The notes under the pieces are model-generated. The model ran no database searches, was not told the DNA's origin, and was given only the letters and a program-made list of their open reading frames with translations. The position numbers were made by a program, and so were the translations under genes. 56,254 bases of DNA from Roseomonas sp. KE0001 (GTDB taxonomy: Bacteria; Pseudomonadota; Alphaproteobacteria; Acetobacterales; Acetobacteraceae). Each line of letters starts with the position of its first letter. Within the stretch, counting starts at the first letter, position 1. The stretch is from assembly GCF_016107285.1 (NCBI RefSeq), contig NZ_RCVQ01000015.1, forward strand, positions 1 through 56,254, read 5' to 3'. Positions 50,453 to 56,254 of the stretch are shown piece by piece.

Positions 50453-50923
50453 CTAGTGGCCCGAGAGACCCGCGTCGCTGTGCTTCCGGGTACCGACTTG
50501 ATCTGGCAGGTCAACCCTGCCCCCTGCTGCCTGTGCCCCGCCCTCGAGGTCGCGCAGGATGGGGCACTCCGGCCGATGGTCGCCGTGGCAGGCGTCCGCC
50601 AACTCCTGCAGGGTGTCCCGCATGGCGGTGAGCTCCAGGATCCTCGCGTCCAGCTCGGTCACGTGCTGCTGGGCAACCACCTTCACGTCCGCGCTCGACC
50701 GTTCCCGGTCTTGCCATAGGCCGACCAGCAGCTTGATGCGCTCGATGGAGAGGCCAAGGTCGCGCGCCCGCCGGATGAAGCGCAGCGTGCTCACATCCTT
50801 GGCCGAGTAGACGCGGTAGCCTGCCTCGGTCCGCGCCGCCTTGGGAAGGAGCCCAATGCTCTCGTAGTAGCGGAGCATCTTGGTCGACACGCCCGAGGCC
50901 GCTGACGCCTGCCCGATGTTCAT
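50453..50923 (-). CDS. cueR: CueR/HmrR copper-responsive MerR-family activator
   Basis: A 156-residue MerR protein. Winged helix MNIGQASAASGVSTKMLRYYESIGLL; Ser77, Cys112 and Cys120 (ACHGDHRPECPIL) are the CueR residues for a +1 ion sensor: two Cys bind Cu(I) and Ser77 excludes divalent ions. Five promoters in the window carry matching TTGACC/19-base/TTCCCA-type sites, including one just upstream of this gene, so it is probably autoregulated and controls copZ, both copper ATPases and the ABC genes. The C-terminal tail is longer than that of E. coli CueR. Confidence 0.93.
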   Translation of the reverse strand: MNIGQASAASGVSTKMLRYYESIGLLPKAARTEAGYRVYSAKDVSTLRFIRRARDLGLSIERIKLLVGLWQDRERSSADVKVVAQQHVTELDARILELTAMRDTLQELADACHGDHRPECPILRDLEGGAQAAGGRVDLPDQVGTRKHSDAGLSGH

Positions 50924-50968
50924 GACTGCCTCCGTTCCGAACCGCCCCTGCGGCGGTGCGTAACCCGC

Positions 50969-50999
50969 AAGCTGAGGTCTCCTATCATGGGAAGGTCAA
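50969..50999 (-). promoter_or_regulatory. CueR-type promoter of cueR
   Basis: Leftward TTGACC (50999-50994), a 19-base spacer (TTCCCATGATAGGAGACCT) and CAGCTT (50974-50969). The left half-site is complete; the right is partly degenerate, which would give weaker autoregulation. Confidence 0.75.
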
Positions 51000-51188
51000 G
51001 GCCGCCCTCAGACCGTCGTCACTTCCACCACGACCTTGAGTCTCCCAGGCTCGCCGCCATTCCGGAGAGCCTGCGCTCGGTGGCGCCCCCCCCGCTCCGT
51101 CCAATCGCGGACTCCCTGGCGCGGCAACCCGGTTGGGCCGGAGCGGCGTGGATCTCGGCGCCGAACATGGGCTGACTTTCCGCGCCGG

Positions 51189-53762
51189 TCAGGCCGCCGC
51201 GGAAGCGGTGAGGGTAGCGGGCGGCCCGGCCTCGTGGTGCGTGACCTCCGCGGGCGGGTGGAACCCCCGCAGACGCAGCGCGTTGGTGAGCACGAAGACG
51301 CTGGAGACACCCATGGCCGCTGCCGCCAGCATGGGCGAAAGCAGCACGCCGGACACTGGGTAGAGCAAACCGGCCGCCACCGGGATCAGCGCCGTGTTGT
51401 AGGCGAAGGCCCAGAACAGGTTCTGGCGGATGTTGCGCATCGTCGCCTGCGAGAGGGCGATCGCGTTTGGCACGCCCCGCAGGTCGCCCGACATCAGAAC
51501 CACGTCCGCACTCTCGATCGCGATGTCCGTGCCCGTGCCAATGGCGAGCCCCACATCCGCGGCGGCGAGCGCGGGCGCGTCATTGATGCCGTCGCCCACG
51601 AAGGCGACCTTGCGCTGTCCGCCCGCCTTCAGCCGCTCCACCACGGCCACCTTGCCATCCGGGAGCACCTCCGCCTCCACCTCGTCGATGCCGAGGCGGC
51701 GGGCAATGGCTTCCGCGGTGCGCCGGTTGTCGCCGGTGACCATCGCCACCTTGAGGCCGAGCCGGTGCAGCGCCTCCACGGCTGCGAGGGTTGTCTCCTT
51801 GATCGGGTCGGCAACCGCGATGGCCGCTGCCAGACGGCCGTCCACGGCAGCGTAGAGCGGCGTTTTGCCGTCGTCGGCGAGACGTGCCGCTGCTTCGGTG
51901 AAGGCACCCAGGTCGTGCCCGAGGCGGACCATGTAGCGGTCGGCACCGACCTCAATCCGCCGTCCACCGACAGTGGCGGCCACGCCATAGCCTAGCACGG
52001 CCTCGAAGGCCTCAACCGTGGACAGCATCAGCCCGCGCTGCCGGGCGGCCTCCACGATGGCTTCCGCCACCGGATGCTCGGAGCGCGCCTCGACAGCGGC
52101 CACCAGCGCGAGAACCTCCGCTTCAGCGAAGCCTGGAGCGGGCACCAGGTCGGTCAATTCGGGGCGGCCCTTGGTCAGCGTCCCGGTCTTGTCCACCGCC
52201 ACGATCTGGGCGTCCCGTAGGGTCTGCAACGCCTCGCCCTTGCGGAACAGCACACCCAGTTCGGCCGCCCGCCCTGTTCCGACCATGATGGAGGTCGGCG
52301 TGGCCAGCCCCATGGCGCAGGGGCAGGCGATGATCAGCACGGCCACGGCATTGACGAGCGCGAAGGTCAGCGCCGGGTCTGGGCCCAAGACGAGCCAGAC
52401 CGCAAACGTAAGAGCAGCCACCGCCATCACGGCCGGGACGAACCACATGGTCACCCGGTCCACCATGGCCTGGATCGGCAGCTTGGAGCCCTGCGCGGAT
52501 TCCACCATGCGCACGATCTGGGCCAGCACGGTGCCGGCGCCAACCGCGGTCGCACGGAAGCGGAAGGAGCCGGTCTTGTTCACGGTACCCCCGACAACGG
52601 ACGCGCCCGCCTCCTTCCGGACCGGCACCGGCTCGCCGGTGACCATGCTCTCATCCACAAAGGAGGCGCCATCCAGCACCTCGCCATCCACGGGCAGCCG
52701 CTCGCCAGGGCGGATCAGCACAATGTCGCCCGCTCCCACTTCGGCCACCGGAAGCTCCACCGCCTGGCCGCCGCGCTCCACCCGCGCGGTCTTGGCCTGG
52801 AGGCCCATCAGGCGCTTGATCGCTTCCGAGGTGCGCCCCTTGCTGCGAGCCTCCAGGAAGCGGCCGAGCAGGATGAGCGTGACGATGACAGCCGCGGCCT
52901 CGTAGTAGACGTTGCGCGCGTCGGCTGGCAGCAGGCTGGGCGTGAAGGTGGCGACCGTCGAGTAAATCCAGGCAGCGCCCGTGCCGAGCGCCACCAGGGA
53001 GTTCATGTCGGGGCCACCGCGCAGCAGGTTGGGCCAACCCTTCCGGTGGAAGCGCAGCCCCGGGCCGAAGACCACCAGCGTCGCCAACCCGAACTGGAGA
53101 TACCAGGCGGCCTCCATGCCGATGCTGGCCGCGACCCATTCGTGCACCCCAGGGACGAAGTGGCTGCCCATCTCCAGAAGAAAGAGCGGTGCCGTCAGCG
53201 CGGCGGCCAGCAGCGTGGCGCGCCAGAGAGAGGAGAGTTCGCGTTCGCGTGTCTCGCGCTCACGGTCCACCCGGGCATCGGCCGCCTCGAACACGGTGCG
53301 GCGTGCCTTGTAGCCAGCGCGGCGCACGGCTGCTTCCAGGGCGGCGGCATCCACGGCGCTGCCCGCATGACGCACGAGGGCACGCTCGGTCGCCAGGTTC
53401 ACCGAGGCCTCCAGGACTCCGGGGACGGCCTTGAGGGCCCGCTCCACCCGTCCGACGCAGGAGGCGCAGGTCATCCCCTCGATGGACAGCTCCGTCGTCT
53501 CCTCCACTACGGCGTAGCCTGCGCGGTCAATCGCTGCGAGGACTGCGGGAAGGTCGGGCTGCCCGGTAAAGCGGAGGTCCGCGCGTTCGGTGGCAAGGTT
53601 GACGCTGGCCTGGGTGACCCCTGGTACCTTGGCCAAGGCACGCTCCACGCGGCCAACACAGGAGGCACAGGTCATCCCTTCGATGGGCAATGACAAGGCA
53701 TTGCCAGCCTTCTGCGCAGCAGCCTGGCGCGCCTGCGGCGCGACATGGGTGTCCGGAGCCAT
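51189..53762 (-). CDS. copA2: Copper-exporting P1B-type ATPase with two HMA domains
   Basis: An 857-residue pump from ATG 53762 (53765 is also possible; GGAGG lies upstream). Two HMA domains each carry GMTCASC. Membrane motif [18 protein letters not shown], phosphorylation DKTGTLT, TGEP and [10 protein letters not shown] are intact. It is the classical CopA layout, in contrast to the YHS-type pump at 39381. It exports Cu(I) from the cytosol. It follows the second copZ on the same transcript; a strong hairpin lies between them. The symbol only distinguishes it from the multicopper oxidase copA. Confidence 0.94.
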   Translation of the reverse strand: MAPDTHVAPQARQAAAQKAGNALSLPIEGMTCASCVGRVERALAKVPGVTQASVNLATERADLRFTGQPDLPAVLAAIDRAGYAVVEETTELSIEGMTCASCVGRVERALKAVPGVLEASVNLATERALVRHAGSAVDAAALEAAVRRAGYKARRTVFEAADARVDRERETRERELSSLWRATLLAAALTAPLFLLEMGSHFVPGVHEWVAASIGMEAAWYLQFGLATLVVFGPGLRFHRKGWPNLLRGGPDMNSLVALGTGAAWIYSTVATFTPSLLPADARNVYYEAAAVIVTLILLGRFLEARSKGRTSEAIKRLMGLQAKTARVERGGQAVELPVAEVGAGDIVLIRPGERLPVDGEVLDGASFVDESMVTGEPVPVRKEAGASVVGGTVNKTGSFRFRATAVGAGTVLAQIVRMVESAQGSKLPIQAMVDRVTMWFVPAVMAVAALTFAVWLVLGPDPALTFALVNAVAVLIIACPCAMGLATPTSIMVGTGRAAELGVLFRKGEALQTLRDAQIVAVDKTGTLTKGRPELTDLVPAPGFAEAEVLALVAAVEARSEHPVAEAIVEAARQRGLMLSTVEAFEAVLGYGVAATVGGRRIEVGADRYMVRLGHDLGAFTEAAARLADDGKTPLYAAVDGRLAAAIAVADPIKETTLAAVEALHRLGLKVAMVTGDNRRTAEAIARRLGIDEVEAEVLPDGKVAVVERLKAGGQRKVAFVGDGINDAPALAAADVGLAIGTGTDIAIESADVVLMSGDLRGVPNAIALSQATMRNIRQNLFWAFAYNTALIPVAAGLLYPVSGVLLSPMLAAAAMGVSSVFVLTNALRLRGFHPPAEVTHHEAGPPATLTASAAA

Positions 53763-53821
53763 CATTTTCCTCCGTGAATCTGATCGCCACCTCCAGGGGT
53801 GGGGCTTACGATGCGTCGGCG

Positions 53822-53851
53822 CCGGGCTTGCGGAGCCTGCCGCAAGCCCGG
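53822..53851 (-). promoter_or_regulatory. Intercistronic hairpin between copZ and copA2
   Basis: CCGGGCTTGCGG (53822-53833) and CCGCAAGCCCGG (53840-53851) form a perfect 12-bp stem with a 6-base loop, starting ten bases after the copZ stop in the direction of transcription. No U-run. It could partly terminate or stabilise the copZ mRNA so that more chaperone than pump is made. Confidence 0.6.
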
Positions 53852-53860
53852 ACCTGCGCG

Positions 53861-54067
53861 TCAGGCCGCCAGGCGCTCGCACTTCCAGCCCGCGTCGCGC
53901 AGGGCGCGGTCGAGAGTGTCGGCGTCGGCCGCCTTGGTCTCGACACTAATCTCGCGCTGCTCAACGTTGGCTTGGACCATGGCGTTTGGGTCCACCTCAC
54001 GCACGGTGGCCGTCACGCCCTTGGCGCAGCCACCACAGGTCATGTTCGGGATCTTGAAGCGCAGCAT
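53861..54067 (-). CDS. copZ: CopZ-like copper chaperone (HMA domain)
   Basis: A 68-residue HMA domain from ATG 54067 (AAGGAGGA upstream; an in-frame ATG at 54115 lies in the promoter). The metal site reads [12 protein letters not shown]. It carries Cu(I) to the copA2 pump encoded next. It differs in sequence from the other copZ-like gene (39012-39212), so the two are not a recent duplicate. Confidence 0.9.
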   Translation of the reverse strand: MLRFKIPNMTCGGCAKGVTATVREVDPNAMVQANVEQREISVETKAADADTLDRALRDAGWKCERLAA

Positions 54068-54098
54068 GGGTGTCCTCCTTCGCAATGCGTTCGAGCGG

Positions 54099-54129
54099 AA
54101 GGTGGGGTTTCCCATGGTGGGAAGGTCAA
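54099..54129 (-). promoter_or_regulatory. CueR-type promoter of copZ-copA2
   Basis: Leftward TTGACC (54129-54124), a 19-base spacer holding TTCCCA-CCA-TGGGAA, and CACCTT (54104-54099). The dyad is intact, as at the YHS-type copper ATPase promoter. Confidence 0.85.
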
Positions 54130-54462
54130 GCCATGACCGTGTGGAAATCAGCGGGGCGCACTTTCCAGGCCGCCTCCGTGCCTCCTACGACCGGCCCGCC
54201 TTCCAAAGTCCCAGGGACCCTCCTCCTGCTTCTCCCCGTCCCGAAGTCCGGCTAGTCCCATGGAGCGGTTCTCCGCCGCTACGTCCTGCTTGACGATCTA
54301 AGTGGCAAAGGCGGCCACGCCCTCAGAAGCATGGCCCCATACAGCTCACCGGGGCACCTGCGGCTTTCGTGGACTTCGTCATCGAGGCGATGATCCTGGA
54401 TCTGGCGGGTTATCGTGTAGAGGTCTGACCAGAACCGCTGCAGCGTAGACCAGGACGGTGCG
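54130..54462. other. Intergenic region
   Basis: About 330 bases between the copZ promoter and the next reading frame. I see no gene, repeat or clear promoter in it. Confidence 0.4.
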
Positions 54463-54507
54463 ATGCGGCGTGGTCGCCAAATCGGCGTCCCCTGCGCAAA
54501 GGACATC

Positions 54508-54888
54508 ATGTCCCCTTCCCCGACCCTCTCGCCCTACTCCTTCTCCGCCGCCGAGCGCGACCTGATCCGCCGGGAGTTCGGCCCGCGCTTCGGCCAGCAG
54601 CCGGCCCTCGCCCACGGCCTCTTCCTGCGCCGCTGGCGCAGCGGCCCACAGACCGGGCAGCCCAAGATCCCAGTGGCGATGCGGGGCCTGCTCGATCGCG
54701 GGCTGCTGGAGATCCACGCCGCGGGGGCGCACCCACGCGCCTTCTTCACCACGGCCGGACTCGAGGCGCTGCGGCACTTAGCCGCTCATCCGCGGTGGCT
54801 CGATCCGGTGCGCTTCCGCCACCTCCGGATCGAACTCGGGCTGGAGACTGCGGAGCCGTATCGCTCTCCCCTGCCCGCCCTGGCCTGA
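54508..54888 (+). CDS. Hypothetical protein
   Basis: About 126 residues from ATG 54508 (a longer frame opens at 54463). It reads SPYSFSAAERDLIRREFGPR, LPALA at the end, and contains QPKIPVAMRGLLDRGLLEIH and RAFFTTAGLEALRHLAAHPRWL, which resembles a small winged-helix-like fold (helix then TTAGLEALRH). No named family. It lies just left of an IS3-family element, 46 bases from its end. Confidence 0.5.
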   Translation: MSPSPTLSPYSFSAAERDLIRREFGPRFGQQPALAHGLFLRRWRSGPQTGQPKIPVAMRGLLDRGLLEIHAAGAHPRAFFTTAGLEALRHLAAHPRWLDPVRFRHLRIELGLETAEPYRSPLPALA

Positions 54889-55005
54889 ACACGACCGAGC
54901 GGGGCGCAGGAGACCCAGCCTGGTGTAGGGACATGGAGCGCCCCCCATTTCGACCGGACAGTTGGCGTAACCTGAGGGCCTAGGCTCAAGCCTAGGCATA
55001 CACCT

Positions 55006-55395
55006 ATGTCCAACCCTGCTGAGCGTGTCGAAATCATCACCGGCCGCGAGCGCCGCAGGCGCTACAGTGCCGCGGAGAAAGTCCGGCTGGTCGAGGAGAC
55101 GGCTCAGCCCGGCATGACGGTCTCGGCTGTCGCCCGGTTGCACGGCGTCTCCCCCAGCCTGCTGTTCGGGTGGAGGCGTCGCATGGCCGAGGGTGGCCTG
55201 GAGGCGGTCCGGGCGGACGACGACGTGGTCGCCGCCAGCCGTGTTCGCGAGCTCGAAGCCAAGGTCCGCGACCTGGAGCGTCTGCTTGGTCGCAAGACCA
55301 TGGAGGCCGAGATCCTGCGGGAGGCGCTGGACGCTGCCCGGGGGAAAAAGCCCGGCTGGCGGCTGCCGTCGCCGCCTCCGGCCGGTTCCCGGTGA
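55006..55395 (+). CDS. IS3-family transposase OrfA
   Basis: A 129-residue protein: helix-turn-helix (RRRYSAAEKVRLVEETAQ, TVSAVARLHGVSPSLLFGWR) followed by a leucine-zipper region (RELEAKVRDLERLLGRKTMEAEI). The EILREAL ending and length resemble IS2 OrfA. The end of the frame holds GGGGGAAAAAG (about 55340-55350), a probable -1 frameshift site joining it to OrfB. Confidence 0.88.
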   Translation: MSNPAERVEIITGRERRRRYSAAEKVRLVEETAQPGMTVSAVARLHGVSPSLLFGWRRRMAEGGLEAVRADDDVVAASRVRELEAKVRDLERLLGRKTMEAEILREALDAARGKKPGWRLPSPPPAGSR

Positions 55396-56240
55396 AGGCG
55401 GTGGCAGATACCCTCGGCGTCGCCAGATCGAACCTGGTGGCGCAGTTGAAGGGCCCAGGACGCCGCCGCGGCCCTTATCAGTGCGAAGGCGACGACGCGT
55501 TCCTGACCGAGATCCGCGCCGTCACCGATGCGCGGCCCACCTACGGTTACCGGCGCGTCGCCGCCCTGCTGAACCGGGCAAGGCGGGCCATCGGGGAGGC
55601 GCCGGTGAACCGAAAGCGCGTCCTGCGGCTCATGCGCCGTGCCTCGCTCACCCTCCAGCCCAGCACCGCGAGGCGCGTCATCCGGGCGCATGAGGGCAAG
55701 GTCGTCGCGCCCACGTCGAACCAGCGCTGGGCGTCCGACGGCTTGGCTATCCCCTGCTGGAACGGCGAGACGGTCCACGTCGCGTTCGCCATCGACACCC
55801 ACGACCGCGAGGTCATGACCTGGGTTGCCACGGCGGGCGGGGGCATCAGCGGCGAGATGATCCGCGACATGATGCTGGCCTGCGTCGAGGGCCGGTTCGG
55901 TGCTGTCCGCGCACCCCATCCCGTCCAGTGGCTGGCCGACAACGGCTCGCCTTACACGGCCAAGGACACGGTCGACTTCGCAACCGCCCTGAACCTCGTC
56001 GCCTGCTTTACCCCAGTCCGCAGCCCCGAGAGCAACGGCGTCTGCGAGGCGTTCGTGAAGACCCTCAAGCGCGACTACGCCCGAGTAAACCCCAGGCCCG
56101 ACGCCCTCACCGTCCTCCAGCAGCTCCCGGCTTGGTTCGAAGATTACAACACCAGCCATCCCCATTCCGGCTTGCGCATGCTCTCGCCCCGTGAGTTCAT
56201 CGCCAGCCAGTCATCCACCCCAGCCGCCTGTCCGGTCTGA
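55350..56240 (+). CDS. IS3-family transposase OrfB (made by frameshift)
   Basis: The -1 frame continues from the slippery A run as ARLAAAVAASGRFPVKAVAD and carries the rve DDE core: first Asp in NQRWASDGLAIP, second in VQWLADNGSPYT, Glu in RSPESNGVCEAFVKTLKRDY. It ends before the right inverted repeat. The HTH_21-type segment (DARPTYGYRRVAALLNR) is normal. The frame has no damage, so the element may be active. The frame is open from 55170; 55350 marks the approximate shift point. Confidence 0.85.
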   Translation, partial: ARLAAAVAASGRFPVKAVADTLGVARSNLVAQLKGPGRRRGPYQCEGDDAFLTEIRAVTDARPTYGYRRVAALLNRARRAIGEAPVNRKRVLRLMRRASLTLQPSTARRVIRAHEGKVVAPTSNQRWASDGLAIPCWNGETVHVAFAIDTHDREVMTWVATAGGGISGEMIRDMMLACVEGRFGAVRAPHPVQWLADNGSPYTAKDTVDFATALNLVACFTPVRSPESNGVCEAFVKTLKRDYARVNPRPDALTVLQQLPAWFEDYNTSHPHSGLRMLSPREFIASQSSTPAACPV

Positions 56241-56254
56241 TGGGGAACACTCCA

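Larger units (their letters stand above)
54934..56254 (+). mobile_element. IS3-family element, IS2 subgroup
   Basis: A 1321-base element whose ends are TGGAGCGCCCCCCATTTCGA (left) and the complement of TGGAGTGTTCCCCATCAGAC (right); the match resumes with CCGGACAG in both. It ends exactly at the last base of the window. The two overlapping transposase frames fit IS2-type IS3 elements. The target duplication cannot be checked. Confidence 0.85.

Overview
The window is high-GC DNA with alphaproteobacterial codon use and gene content (HmrR/CueR-type and MerR-type regulators, PCuAC/Sco, CopA-CopB, a rhizobial-style Crp/Fnr remnant). Acetobacteraceae (Roseomonas-like) is my best guess from the protein flavour, but nothing in the window proves a taxon. 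No replication, partition or conjugation gene is recognisable, so plasmid versus chromosomal island is open. No rRNA, tRNA or CRISPR array was seen.

Almost all intact genes handle metals. 0-9.7 kb: the end of a CcdA-like membrane protein, a short CDF-like transporter, a Met-rich secreted peptide, a YncE-like beta-propeller, an ACR3/BASS-like carrier, and a MerR regulator divergent from a tight sco-pcuAC-dsbB-dsbA operon. Then, on the minus strand, come mntH and a czcD-like gene. 9.7-20.4 kb (all minus): zntA with two HMA domains and a His-rich segment, a second czcD, and a czcCBA tripartite pump flanked by two small secreted proteins. 20.6-24 kb: a secreted protein, a two-component system and a small repeat lipoprotein.

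24-31 kb is a scar region. An ISL3-type element truncates an IS110 transposase. Around it lie a headless Crp/Fnr regulator, a serine recombinase with an 18-bp in-frame duplication, a CDF gene with two single-base shifts behind an apparent Mn2+ (yybP-ykoY) riboswitch, a decayed wrbA next to an intact doxX, and a cytochrome c gene with a nonsense codon.

31.5-44.8 kb is a copper island: cupredoxin, copA multicopper oxidase, copB, pseudoazurin, a two-component system, a DUF411 protein, a Met/His-rich lipoprotein, a second repeat protein, copZ divergent from a YHS-type copper P-type ATPase, a DUF2933 protein, and a 16-cysteine copper-storage-like protein. A nuclease-like protein of unknown role sits inside it. 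44.9-46.4 kb encodes a duplicated RTX-type Ca-binding protein. 47-54.1 kb holds a broken ABC-2 exporter, an acyltransferase, cueR, and copZ-copA2. The window ends exactly at the right terminus of an IS2-subgroup IS3-family element.

Regulation can be partly read from the DNA. Five promoters share TTGACC, a 19-bp spacer and a CueR-like site (39.3 kb twice, 47.1, 51.0 and 54.1 kb). Two share a different TTGAAC plus ACCTCCAG dyad (zntA and czcD2). One has a CCCTGTAG dyad (merR/sco operon). The copper P-type ATPases export Cu(I) from the cytosol, while CopA oxidase, cupredoxins, PCuAC, Sco and Dsb proteins work in the envelope. Zn/Cd-type ions are handled by ZntA, CzcD and CzcCBA, and Mn by MntH and, when intact, the riboswitch-controlled CDF.
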